DNA from: Ichthyophonus hoferi
Lineage: Eukaryota; Opisthokonta; Ichthyosporea; Ichthyophonida; Ichthyophonidae
Direction of reading: 5' to 3'
Length of the DNA: 10,281 nt
Assembly (NCBI GenBank): GCA_002751075.1
Contig: NAOQ01001133.1
Location: forward strand, 1 to 10,281
Shown: piece by piece, positions 1-6,200 of the stretch
Layout of the letters: every line of letters begins with the position of its first letter
Numbering within the stretch: the first letter of the stretch is position 1
Notes under the pieces: generated by a model
What the model saw: the letters and a program-made list of their open reading frames with translations, nothing else
Told to the model about the DNA's origin: nothing
Database searches by the model: none
Made by a program: the position numbers and the translations under genes

Positions 1-139
1 ACGTAACTTACGTCCTTACCCTACTCGTCTTCTACGTAAGTAGGGTATTATAATAGACGAGTACTTATTAATTAACTTTACTACCTACGTACGTACGATA
101 AGTAATAAAGGACTATGAGCAATGCTCATTATATTAATT
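1..139. other. Non-coding hairpin run at left edge
   Basis: No gene is visible. Inverted repeats seen directly include ACTTACGT (6-13) with ACGTAAGT (34-41), which competes with TACCCTA (17-23) against TAGGGTA (41-47), and ATGAGC (115-120) with GCTCAT (124-129) around the loop AAT. This stretch leads straight into the GC-cluster array. Confidence 0.5.
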
Positions 140-399
140 ATTGAGAACTCAATAATACCTATGGTATTATTTAGTTGCTCATAATAAGTAATACCGCGGG
201 ACCCCGGGAGCGGTATTACTGGTATATCGGCTATGTCGATATAATTATGAGCAATCATAATTAAGTAATACCTCGGGACCCCGGGAGAGGTATTACTGGT
301 ATATTGATATTCTATCAATATAATTATGATTCTCATAATAGTAATACCGCGGGACCCCGGGAGCGGTATTATATTATTAATATAGCAAGGCTATATTAA
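140..399. repeat. GC-cluster hairpin array, module copy 1 (three units)
   Basis: The module opens with hairpins ATTGAG/CTCAAT (140-153) and AATAATACC/GGTATTATT (151-171). Three units of 76-77 bp follow. Each starts with a GC cluster whose 12-nt loop GGGACCCCGGGA is identical: 188-219 (stem GTAATACCGC), 265-296 (stem GTAATACCTC) and 341-371 (stem TAATACCGC). After the first two clusters come two A+T hairpins: 223-243 and 243-262, then 300-322 and 323-339. Their stems differ in sequence but stay complementary. The array ends with TTAATATAG/CTATATTAA (377-399) around the loop CAAGG. The clusters resemble in style the mobile GC clusters of fungal mitochondrial DNA; that link is inference. The same order of parts recurs at 591-771. 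Confidence 0.85.
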
Positions 400-437
400 A
401 TAATTAATATAATTACTACGTAATTACTTATATATGA

Positions 438-498
438 GCTCAAAGGGACTCATGCTACTAGTAGCATTCGTCCGCTCATAAACTCGCTACCTTTTCGC
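438..498 (+). repeat. Branched element E1 (covarying family, member 1)
   Basis: The ends are GC-TC-AAAGG (438-446) and CCTTT-TC-GC (490-498). They pair as two base pairs, a symmetric TC/TC internal loop, then AAAGG/CCTTT. Inside is a hairpin GGAC (446-449)/GTCC (470-473) carrying a second stem ATGCTAC (452-458)/GTAGCAT (461-467). The second internal hairpin found in E2 is missing; the flanking bases (GCTCATAA..ACTCGC) match E2 on either side of that gap. A hairpin GCCTG/CAGGC (497-513) starts at the 3' end and overlaps it by two bases. The function is unknown, and transcription cannot be judged from sequence. Confidence 0.7.
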
Positions 499-510
499 CT
501 GTCAATATCA

Positions 511-590
511 GGCATATCGATCAAGGATCTCTATGCCCTATATGCAGGCATATTATTATCTATGTTACTACGTAACAATAGAGAGATATT
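511..590. other. Spacer hairpins between module copies
   Basis: GGCATA..TATGCC (from 511) encloses GATC-AAG-GATC (519-529). TATGC-AG-GCATA and a hairpin with stem GTTAC-TAC-GTAAC follow. The loop AAG recurs elsewhere in the window. Confidence 0.5.
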
Positions 591-771
591 ATTGAGGGCT
601 CAATAATACCTATGGTATTATCTAGCCTCATAATAAGTAATATCTCGGGACCCCGGGAGAGATATTACTGGTATAATAACATATAATGTTATTATAATTA
701 TGACAAGTCATAATAGTAATATCCGGGACCCCGGGAGGATATTATTATGATAATATAGCAAGGCTATATTA
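591..771. repeat. GC-cluster hairpin array, module copy 2 (two units)
   Basis: This is a diverged copy of the array at 140-399 with one unit fewer. Order: ATTGAG/CTCAAT (591-604), AATAATACC/GGTATTAT (602-621), GC cluster GTAATATCTC/GAGATATTAC (637-668), TATAATAACAT/ATGTTATTATA (672-696), ATTATGAC/GTCATAAT (697-714), GC cluster GTAATATCC/GGATATTAT (716-745), and TAATATAG/CTATATTA (751-771) with loop CAAGG. Both GC clusters keep the 12-nt loop GGGACCCCGGGA. Compared with copy 1 the cluster stems change on both arms together (ACCGC/GCGGT, ACCTC/GAGGT, ATCTC/GAGAT, ATCC/GGAT). Confidence 0.85.
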
Positions 772-814
772 CTCAATAATACCTAGTTATTGTACCAATA
801 ACATAGGTAATATA

Positions 815-897
815 ACTCGAAGAGGTCTCATGCTACAAGTAGCATTTGACCGTTCTCAAATAGGATAAAGTATCCTATACTCGAACTACCTTCTCGT
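815..897 (+). repeat. Branched element E2 (family member 2)
   Basis: The ends are AC-TC-GAAG (815-822) and CTTC-TC-GT (890-897). The terminal pair is A-T/C-G instead of the commoner G-C/C-G, with both partners changed. The first branch is GGTC (824-827)/GACC (848-851) with inner stem ATGCTAC/GTAGCAT (830-845). E1 has GGAC/GTCC at the same place, a compensated change. The second branch is GTTC/GAAC (852-855 with 883-886) enclosing ATAGGATA-AAG-TATCCTAT (860-878). A 3' hairpin (898-942) starts directly after the element. Confidence 0.75.
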
Positions 898-942
898 AAC
901 TATATCATAGTAATTCGTCTAAGACTCATTACTAGTATAGTT
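898..942. repeat. Hairpin with 13-nt conserved loop, copy 1
   Basis: Stems AACTATA (898-904)/TATAGTT (936-942) and AGTAAT (909-914)/ATTACT (928-933) close the loop TCGTCTAAGACTC (915-927). Twelve of 13 loop bases recur at 6418-6430 on a different stem. Confidence 0.6.
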
Positions 943-1010
943 ATATTACATATCTATTCACTACGTTCATAGGATATATTACATATAACCTACTCACTTC
1001 GTTCATAGAT
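943..1010. repeat. Imperfect tandem duplication, about 33-36 bp
   Basis: ATATTACATAT occurs at 943-953 and 976-986. TTCACTACGTTCATAG (957-972) is followed by CTCACTTCGTTCATAG (993-1008). The second copy is slightly longer. A related sequence forms the loop of a hairpin near 10175-10187. Confidence 0.65.
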
Positions 1011-1011
1011 A

Positions 1012-1081
1012 GTTCGAAGAGGTATGATACTGATATAACAGTTATCATACCGTAGTATCAAGGATACTACTTCCTTCTCAC
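1012..1081 (+). repeat. Branched element E3 (family member 3)
   Basis: The ends are GT-TC-GAAG (1012-1019) and CTTC-TC-AC (1074-1081). The terminal two pairs are GT/AC, a third complementary version of this helix. Branch one is GGTATGATA (1021-1029)/TATCATACC (1043-1051) with inner CTG/CAG and a single bulged T. Branch two is GTAGTATC (1052-1059)/GATACTAC (1063-1070) with the triloop AAG. The two branches abut directly. A 3' hairpin GATTATAT..ATATAATC (1082-1113) begins at the next base. This is the most compact member and shows the fold most clearly. Confidence 0.78.
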
Positions 1082-1113
1082 GATTATATAGGGAATCTAG
1101 ACCTAATATAATC

Positions 1114-1166
1114 ACTAGGGATATGAGACTATACTCTCATAATATCATAGAGGGAATACCTCCATG
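1114..1166. other. Two small hairpins
   Basis: TATGAGA/TCTCATA and TATCAT..ATGATA with inner GAGG/CCTC lie between the hairpin of E3 and the GC-rich domain. Confidence 0.45.
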
Positions 1167-1254
1167 ATAACGATAGCCCGCGTTGGGATCGGCGGCCCCT
1201 CCGGCACAGCTCCGGAGACCTTTATTTCCGAGCCCTCCGAGCAAACTTCGTTAT
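1167..1254. other. GC-rich multibranch domain
   Basis: This stretch is far richer in G+C than its surroundings. ATAACGA (1167-1173) pairs with TCGTTAT (1248-1254). Inside, CTCCGG (1199-1204) pairs with CCGGAG (1212-1217), and GGG (1185-1187) and CGG (1190-1192) can pair with CCC (1233-1235) and CCG (1228-1230). The 10-mer GGATCGGCGG (1186-1195) recurs at 8632-8641. It is not a tRNA: there is no T-loop motif or acceptor stem. The function is unknown. Confidence 0.5.
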
Positions 1255-1257
1255 AAT

Positions 1258-1550
1258 AGAGGTATCTATGGTATATCTACCTCTGATATTATGAGACCAT
1301 AGCCTCATAACATAGTAACTAGATTATGTCTAGCTACTTATATAATCACCTCAAGAGGTAGGATCTATCTCAGAGGGTAGATCATATATATCTAATAGAT
1401 ATATCATTGATATACTCTGCGATCCAATGAGTACCTCTCTTGTTCTCGATATAAGTATCTCGGACACTGGTACTCACTACTATGACATCGTTGTCATATT
1501 AGTTAGTATGCTAGTATCTCTATATACATCGCTCTATAGAGAACAGCTGA
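1258..1550. other. Gene-free hairpin run
   Basis: Successive hairpins: AGAGGTA/TACCTCT (1258-1284), TTATGAG/CTCATAA, CTAGA/TCTAG, ACCTC-AA-GAGGT (1349-1360), GATCTA/TAGATC, ATATATC/GATATAT, TCATTG/CAATGA, GAGTACC (1429-1435)/GGTACTC (1469-1475) enclosing GATA/TATC, ATGACA-TCGT-TGTCAT (1482-1497) and CTAGTATC (1511-1518)/GATACTAG (1549-1556). No coding signal is seen. Confidence 0.5.
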
Positions 1551-1678
1551 TACTAGTAACATTATCAGCCATATGTAGAGTATGTATATTAGAGACATAG
1601 ACATATGTCTCTAACATATCTACAATATGTATGACTGATAACAATACTAGTATAGTTCTCAACATCCGACTTACTATG
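1551..1678. repeat. Diverged tandem repeat, unit 1 of 2
   Basis: Offset to unit 2 is 175 bp. The unit folds as one long stacked stem: TTATCAG (1562-1568)/CTGATAA (1635-1641), TGTAGA (1574-1579)/TCTACA (1619-1624), and TAGAGACATA (1590-1599)/TATGTCTCTA (1604-1613) with loop GACA (1600-1603). It ends with CAACATCCGACTTACTAT, identical in unit 2. Minus-strand open frames across the two units look alike only because of this duplication. Confidence 0.75.
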
Positions 1679-1725
1679 CCGCTGATGTATATTGTTATAT
1701 CGCTTCCATGATAGATGGCAGCTGA

Positions 1726-1853
1726 CACTAATAACATTAGTATATACATTTAGAGTATGTATATCAATGATATAGACATATATCCTTGACATATCTACTA
1801 TATGTGTATACACTAACAATATAAGTGTATCCATCAACATCCGACTTACTATC
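1726..1853. repeat. Diverged tandem repeat, unit 2 of 2
   Basis: It shares TAGAGTATGTATAT and CAACATCCGACTTACTAT with unit 1, and the loop GACA sits at 1775-1778, exactly 175 bp on. The stems differ but remain paired: TTAGT (1737-1741)/ACTAA (1812-1816), TATACA (1743-1748)/TGTATA (1805-1810) and GATATA (1769-1774)/TATATC (1779-1784). Keeping the fold while changing the bases suggests constraint on structure, or arm-matching at DNA level. Confidence 0.75.
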
Positions 1854-1859
1854 ATGTTG

Positions 1860-2045
1860 AAGCATATAACTTTAGTATACTGCGTATCCATGACCACAGT
1901 ATATGAGTCGTATGATTCCATACTCACCAAGTCGTGAAGCCTCTTACTGGATTAACAGTAGTCGGCGACTTATGACAATTCCTATCCTATTCACATAAAT
2001 AGTATAGGCGTCATATCAGAATAGACATATACTAGATAATTGTCA
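1860..2045. other. Gene-free hairpin run
   Basis: ATACTG/CAGTAT, TACTG-GATTAA-CAGTA, and a longer structure GACAATT (1974-1980)/AATTGTC (2037-2043) enclosing CCTAT/ATAGG are visible. Nothing coding is seen. Confidence 0.45.
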
Positions 2046-2386
2046 CTCACTACACCCGCTATGAGTAACTAATACCTAGCGTCGTGTTTGATCTTGGGCT
2101 CAACAATGTTAAGCTGCTAAAACCCTTCCTTCACGTTTGAGCTCGCACCCCAGCGCCTCGTTTCACAATTACTCGAACCTGGGCGCATTGAGCACCAATT
2201 ATCTTGGTTTACGCTATCGGATACAGGGTATCTACGGAGATAGATCCAGTAGGTCTACTCCTAGGGGTCGCTCCACCACAAATGAAGAGCATGATCACCC
2301 ATTTGATCCTATCATGGTATGATGACTCGAACGGGTTGTTGCACAGACCCTGTCTCCTCAGACGTACAGCCCTTTCTTAGAGAGTA
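2046..2386. other. Gene-free stretch with higher G+C and few hairpins
   Basis: Short hairpins include GCTCAA (2097-2102)/TTGAGC (2139-2144), GATAC-AGG-GTATC and AGTAG-GT-CTACT. A 61-codon plus-strand open frame (2137-2322) exists, but it has no recognisable domain, so I do not call a gene. The texture differs from the hairpin runs and might reflect an insertion or decayed sequence; the evidence is weak. Confidence 0.35.
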
Positions 2387-2502
2387 GCTCAAAGGTTCAC
2401 CAGAATCAGTCTCACAAACTACTTCGTTCGTACTGAGTCGTGCTCAATACACTATTAATTAGACATATGTTCCAATGTCTCATTAGTGTATAGCCTTCTC
2501 GC
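2387..2502 (+). repeat. Branched element E4 (family member 4)
   Basis: The ends are GC-TC-AAAGG (2387-2395) and CCTTC-TC-GC (2494-2502). The fold is as in the family except for one A-C mismatch (2391/2498) where others have A-T or G-C. Branch one contains CAGT (2407-2410)/ACTG (2432-2435) around a sequence close to that of E7 (CACAA..CTACTT.GTT). Branch two is ATACACTA (2447-2454)/TAGTGTAT (2484-2491) with inner AGACAT/ATGTCT. The 3' hairpin is TATCTTA (2506-2512) with TAAG..ATA (2541-2549), enclosing GGTAC-TTC-GTACC (2516-2528). GCGTC (2501-2505) can instead pair with GACGC (2536-2540), which would compete with the closing pair of the element. Confidence 0.7.
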
Positions 2503-2549
2503 GTCTATCTTAATCGGTACTTCGTACCTCATAAGGACGCTAAGAGATA

Positions 2550-3080
2550 CTATCTAGCAAGTCGAAAGGTCTTTCTTACTTTCGTCGCCCGATTCACGGT
2601 CAAATAGCTAGGAGGACATGAATATTGATCACTTACAGGTCAATATCCCAAGACTACGTCATGGACCTCTGAGCACAAAGGTTCCTGATCATGAACCAAT
2701 TATAGACAAGATACATGTATCTAAGATATCGTGTATAGGTAGAATTGGCGTACATGACCAAGGATCGTGGGCTCACAGTCACCTACTGCTGCTACGGCGA
2801 CATGTAAGCCTCCTTACCTTACTACTGCTGGGCTATCGTCGCTAGTGCTCCTCGCTAGCCACACTCAGGTCGGCTCATCAGATGGGCTTCGTTCTTTAAG
2901 CTCCCTGAAACATCCGCTACATCACACATGTTACAGTGCCTGTAAATTTACGTTTACTGTCAGACTTGCCCAGCTAACAGTAAGCCTCACATGAGTATAT
3001 TGATACATCATCAATATAGCCCTGAGTAACGTTCGTGTAACCATAATATATCAAGAACAATTGACATATTTGAGAGTTCC
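2550..3080. other. Gene-free stretch with scattered hairpins
   Basis: Structures seen: CGAAAG/CTTTCG near 2565-2586, ATATTGA/TCAATAT near 2621-2647, AGATAC-AT-GTATCT, GCGAC/GTCGC, TTACAG-TGC-CTGTAA, TTACTGT/ACAGTAA, ATATTGAT/ATCAATAT and TCAA/TTGA. Two overlapping 75-codon open frames (2618-2845 and 2767-2994) have no recognisable domain. An AGGAGG precedes the first ATG by only two bases, too close to act as a ribosome-binding site. I call no gene. Confidence 0.4.
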
Positions 3081-3081
3081 A

Positions 3082-3213
3082 CCTGAACGTCACCATTCTG
3101 GTTCGGGCAGAACGTATTGTAACGTTTAAGGACTCCTAGTCTCACCGACATCGAAGTGGACCTTAAACTGTACTATCCTACGGCTAGACCGAATCTTACC
3201 ATAATACGTTCTG
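3082..3213. other. Multibranched folded domain 1
   Basis: CCTGAAC (3082-3088) pairs with GTTCGGG (3101-3107). CAGAACGTATT (3108-3118) then pairs over 84 bases with AATACGTTCTG (3203-3213), 11 perfect pairs. Inside, GTTTAAGG (3124-3131) pairs with CCTTAAAC (3161-3168), itself enclosing CAC/GTG. Nested long-range helices are more than simple palindromes and suggest a compact RNA fold. No known RNA family is recognised. Confidence 0.5.
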
Positions 3214-3220
3214 CGTCTAA

Positions 3221-3610
3221 GTAATAGGAATATTACTGGAGACTAATATAGTGAATACAGTATACAACACTGTACCCCCTATATTATGCTAGCAAGGCTA
3301 CCAGCAGAATATAATACATTATATAACCTATAAGTAGGTTACAATAGTATTATGGTAAATGATTTATCATGGTAATCATAATCTAACTATTATTATTACG
3401 ATATCTTAGTGGTAAAGTACCATTGAGTATATCTAATAAATCTACATTTGTATTATACTATACTTCTAGTATCATATAATGCAATAATAGTAAGATTATT
3501 TCAGGAACTCAAATCATGTTATCGACATAGAGGACTATGATTGTAACATTCCTGAAGTACTCCCGTTAATTAACAATTAAGGGGATTCTAGTATCGTTCA
3601 TTTGCAGAGT
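3221..3610. other. Gene-free hairpin run
   Basis: GTAATA-GGAA-TATTAC (3221-3236), AATATAG/CTATATT enclosing ACAGT/ACTGT, and TGCTAG (3287-3292) with loop CAAGG (3293-3297), the third CAAGG loop of the window, here with a CCA bulge. AACCTA-TAAG-TAGGTT sits within ATAATAC/GTATTAT. TGGTA-AAG-TACCA (3410-3422) follows. TTCAGGAA (3500-3507) pairs with TTCCTGAA (3549-3556). TTAATT-AAC-AATTAA lies between CCC and GGG near 3563-3585. Confidence 0.5.
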
Positions 3611-3668
3611 AATTATACAGGATACTTATATATATACTTATATATATATAAGTAGCCTTGATATAATT
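3611..3668 (-). repeat. 3' hairpin of element Em1
   Basis: AATTATA (3611-3617) pairs with TATAATT (3662-3668), which abuts the 3' end of the minus-strand element Em1. Inside is a long A+T stem beginning TACTTATATATATA with loop CTTA. Confidence 0.6.
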
Positions 3669-3867
3669 GCGAAAAGGCTACCACAATGAAATGGAGGTAT
3701 TCATATTATTATACATTAACATAGTTAATAGTAGAATTATTATGTATATATGGAGAGAGGGGTGAATCACATATATATCAATAATAATTATATAGTATAC
3801 GTATATAATAATAAGAACTCTATGTATACTATCAACAGAGTGTAGTAACAATAGAGGTCCTTTGAGC
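3669..3867 (-). repeat. Branched element Em1 (family member 5, minus strand)
   Basis: Read on the minus strand, the ends are GC-TC-AAAGG (3867-3859) and CCTTT-TC-GC (3677-3669), with the family TC/TC internal loop. It is larger than the plus-strand members E1-E5. One branch is closed by CTCTAT/ATAGAG. Further A+T-rich hairpins follow, including one with ATACAT/ATGTAT enclosing TTAAC-TAT-GTTAA. The size suggests extra hairpins have been gained inside the element. Confidence 0.65.
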
Positions 3868-3869
3868 CA

Positions 3870-4200
3870 CTATAACACGTCCCAAGCTAGATTGTAATAT
3901 TAATATATTAATGTTCCTAATCTAGACATACGTACCCGTACTATGGTCTACTACTACTACTTACGGTCCTATCCGTGCCAGCGAACTAGTAACTATAGTA
4001 GTAGCATAGATCTTCAAACATTCTTGTGCCACCATGTTTGACACAATCTATCGTTGTATCATGCCAAATCAATATATTGATTACATAGACATATGTAATA
4101 AATGTATCAAAATATAGTGATACAAAGGCCATAGTACATGTGCACCTAGCCCGACGTATCCTGAGGGTCCAGAATATCAGATCGTCCTACTACAATTATA
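3870..4200. other. Gene-free hairpin run
   Basis: CTAGATT (3887-3893)/AATCTAG (3919-3925) encloses an AATATTAAT stem. CTATG plus CTACTACT pairs with AGTAGTAG plus CATAG (about 3942-4008) and encloses ACGG/CCGT. TCAAACAT (4013-4020) pairs with ATGTTTGA (4034-4041). AATCAATATATTGATT is a perfect palindrome. TTACATA (4081-4087)/TATGTAA (4092-4098) has the loop GACA, as in the 1551-1853 repeat. GTATC/GATAC follows. Confidence 0.5.
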
Positions 4201-4356
4201 CTGCCCATTCCCCTTCGGGGACTAATCATGGATATTGTAACGGGGCTCGAATAAACAAGCGCGAACTGGTTGATAATCGCAGCAAGGGTGTACCATGGTA
4301 CTGCTTATGGGACTAAATTCTCTCAATCAAGAATTGAGTAGATTACGAGATATGTC
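4201..4356 (+). other. Hairpins and weak group-I-intron-like motif order
   Basis: A CCCC/GGGG hairpin with a TTC(G) loop (4210-4220) is followed by AATCGCAGCAAGG (4275-4287), GTACC-AT-GGTAC (4290-4301) with GCAG/CTGC outside it, GGGACTAAATTC (4309-4320), CTCAAT/ATTGAG (4322-4338 region) and GAGATATGTC (4347-4356). These recall, in order, the Q, R and S blocks and the P4, P5 and P8 helices of group I introns. However, no P6 is present and the P7 pairing is poor. At best this is a vestige; chance resemblance is likely. Confidence 0.2.
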
Positions 4357-4381
4357 AGGTCTCCCGCTTAACATCCGACCT
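4357..4381. repeat. Hairpin with 15-nt conserved loop, copy 1
   Basis: AGGTC (4357-4361) pairs with GACCT (4377-4381) around the loop TCCCGCTTAACATCC. Twelve of 15 loop bases recur at 7250-7264 on a GGTC/GACC stem. The core AACATCCGAC also ends both units of the 1551-1853 tandem repeat. Confidence 0.6.
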
Positions 4382-4532
4382 TAAATCCCTTGATCTCCTT
4401 CTTCTACAGACCCAGTCGATCAAGTGATTTTCATCCTCTAATCTCTCATACTTCTCTCTTTGAGAGAGTTCAAGAAACTAACTTTACAGGGTAAAGTGAG
4501 TGAGTGAAATGATAAGATCATCACGAGGCATA
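4382..4532. other. Gene-free hairpin run
   Basis: CTTGATC (near 4388) pairs with GATCAAG (near 4418). CTCTC-TTT-GAGAG follows, then ATGAT-AAG-ATCAT (4509-4521), another AAG triloop, close upstream of element E5. Confidence 0.45.
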
Positions 4533-4610
4533 GCTCGAAGAGGTACTGTCCTTAACATTGATCAGGCTACAGTACCGTAATTATACAAAGTATCATTACT
4601 ACCTTCTCGC
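4533..4610 (+). repeat. Branched element E5 (family member 6)
   Basis: The ends are GC-TC-GAAG (4533-4540) and CTTC-TC-GC (4603-4610). Branch one is GGTACTGT (4542-4549)/ACAGTACC (4569-4576), extended by CCT/AGG (4550-4566). Branch two is GTAATTATAC (4577-4586)/GTATCATTAC (4590-4599) with one T-C mismatch and the triloop AAA. The branches are directly adjacent, as in E3. The 3' hairpin is CTCT (4615-4618)/AGAG (4643-4646) around ATACTCAAT/ATTGAGTAT (4622-4641). Confidence 0.78.
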
Positions 4611-4646
4611 GTCTCTCTTAAATACTCAATAAATTGAGTATCAGAG

Positions 4647-4948
4647 TAGCCACGTGTATTTGGTCTCTAGTCCTCAACCTAGAATAGATATCTAGCTAGT
4701 AGATTCAGATACGATCTACTCTGCTATTGTATTATCTATTACCATAGAATATAAGAAAGTACACGTACTAACTTATATTATATCCTATAATAGATTATAG
4801 GATCTATACTAATTGAGGTATAGATAGGTGCTAATACGGCTAGCAGCTTGATCTAAGATATTATGTTCATAAATAACTACTTATTTATTAGGGATAATAT
4901 ATTATAAGGATCCACTGCTCGGTGTATTCTAGGTCTGTGGCTCATAAG
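4647..4948. other. Gene-free hairpin run
   Basis: AGTAGAT/ATCTACT, then AATATAAG-AA-AGTAC-AC (4748-4764) with its full complement to 4779, ATCCTATAAT-AG-ATTATAGGAT (4782-4803), ATCTATAC/GTATAGAT, TGCTA/TAGCA and ATAAATAA-CTAC-TTATTTAT are visible. Confidence 0.5.
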
Positions 4949-5057
4949 AAATTTGACTACCCCTTTGAATGTGTAGTCGATCGGGCCCAGGTAGGGTCGA
5001 CCATACAAACCACCCAGGTGTGTATTGTGGTACTACTTGAGGTAGCCCGTCAAATTT
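4949..5057. other. Multibranched folded domain 2
   Basis: AAATTTGAC (4949-4957) pairs with GTCAAATTT (5049-5057), and TACC/GGTA continues the helix past a GCCC bulge. Inside are GTCGA/TCGAC and CCAC/GTGG hairpins. The G+C content is higher than in the flanks. Like 3082-3213 it is a long-range helix closing a multi-loop. The function is unknown. Confidence 0.5.
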
Positions 5058-5330
5058 AGTATTCGAGGCTTATTTAGTTACGCTTCCAACTCCCCCAGTT
5101 GGGTCACATTTAAGTATAAATGATGAGTTGAATAGCACATCTCGACTAGGATGTACTGGTGACATGACTGAGCTATACCGAGCTTGGTTTCGTAGTATAG
5201 CCATCATAATCGGGTCATCACTATGTACATAGAGACCTATTCTTACGATGGTTACCCAATTATTAGTACTGTTAGTAACTTTACTTCCTAACCAGTTACT
5301 AATAATGGTAGTAACACCTGAAATTTAGGC
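5058..5330. other. Gene-free hairpin run
   Basis: CCAACT/AGTTGG (5087-5103 region), CATTTA-AGTA-TAAATG, ACATC/GATGT, GCTATAC/GTATAGC (about 5172-5201) within ATGAC/GTCAT, the palindrome CTATGTACATAG, and ATTATTAGTA/TACTAATAAT enclosing CTG-TTAG/CTAA-C-CAG (about 5259-5306). Confidence 0.45.
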
Positions 5331-6200
5331 TTAAATTCCTGTTGCTAAATAGGCACCGTCAGTATGTCTATCACAATATTTCTGTAGCTCTCGCCATAAA
5401 TATCTTAGCTAGACGTGCTAACGGTTCCAGAATACCTCTAGAGGGGCCAACGGAACTGCACTATGTTCGAACTAGAGGCACTCCATAACCGTGCACCAGC
5501 ACCTAGGTACTGTTGACTTAGACACTACGTAGCAACACCGGTATCTCACTCTTTGTATACAATACCTTAGCCTTAAACAATCGATCTTCAGGAGCCTCCT
5601 AATCGATCTTGTCTTCACACAGACTATGTTTAAGTCGTCAGGTACCGTGTGAGGTACGTTATTAGTATTTCTGAACGATGCCATTGCATTGTTATCACCA
5701 TACATACTAATTGCTTAAAATGTCAGTCAAATGTCCATTTTGACTACGTAGTTGCTCATCTGCCCTTTGAATTATCCCGAAATTCAGAAGCGCATATCAA
5801 CGTACTTGGTCATGCACGAGACTTTCTAGACATCTCTAACTTACCAGACGTACAGTAGAGCGGATAGCCTATCTCAAGCTTTATACTTTTGTCATCCTCT
5901 TATTTCGTATGATAAAAGACATGAAGCATTCGCTCCCAATGCACCACTCGGTAATTACAGCTGTTCAACAAAGTGGACAGGGCATTACTATGGTTACCTG
6001 CGTTAGTACTAAGATGTTAAGAACGAGGCCTTCCTATAACACGCGTACGTCTACACTTGTTATTACGAAGTCTTAATAGAAAGTATATGTGCGAGACAAC
6101 AAAGCCTTGCATTTGTCTCTTGAAAGAATGAGACGCTGGCTGCTGTCTACACAGGCACTCGAATTCCGCTCCTCGTGTCCGGTATATCCTCAATGCTACG
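5331..6200. other. Gene-free stretch, low hairpin density
   Basis: This is clearly less palindromic than its surroundings. Features seen: GTTCC/GGAAC around 5424-5457, a direct repeat AATCGATCTT near 5579 and 5611 flanking AGGA-GCC-TCCT, GTACC/GGTAC near 5642, CTTTT..AAAAG near 5887-5919, GTAAT/ATTAC near 5951-5988 and GAGACAA/TTGTCTC near 6093-6119. Overlapping open frames of 69 (plus) and 77 (minus) codons near 5472-5858 have no recognisable domain. It may be old inserted or decayed sequence, but nothing can be named. Confidence 0.35.

Noticed and set aside
85-336. Minus-strand open frame of 83 codons
   Set aside because: It lies wholly on the GC-cluster hairpin array, and its repeated SPGVPRYYLI-like peptides are just the GC clusters translated.
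188-745. Regular GC-rich repeats, as in a CRISPR array
   Set aside because: Only 12 loop bases are constant, stems vary, and the 'spacers' are themselves hairpins of similar layout. No cas-like gene is present.
1167-1254. GC-rich domain as a tRNA gene
   Set aside because: No T-loop motif, no seven-pair acceptor stem and no anticodon arm of correct size.
1534-1930. Two minus-strand open frames of 71 and 113 codons with similar translations
   Set aside because: They overlap the 175-bp tandem repeat in different frames. The similarity is explained by the DNA duplication, and stem-loop sequence dominates.
2137-2322. Open frame of 61 codons with an arginine-rich patch, briefly considered as a ribosomal-protein fragment
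   Set aside because: No motif specific enough to name a family; the length is within chance for this composition.
2610-2845. AGGAGG just before an ATG
   Set aside because: Spacing of two bases is too short for ribosome binding, and the 75-codon product has no recognisable domain.
5472-5858. Overlapping open frames on opposite strands
   Set aside because: Neither has a recognisable domain or convincing start context; mutually overlapping short frames are expected by chance.
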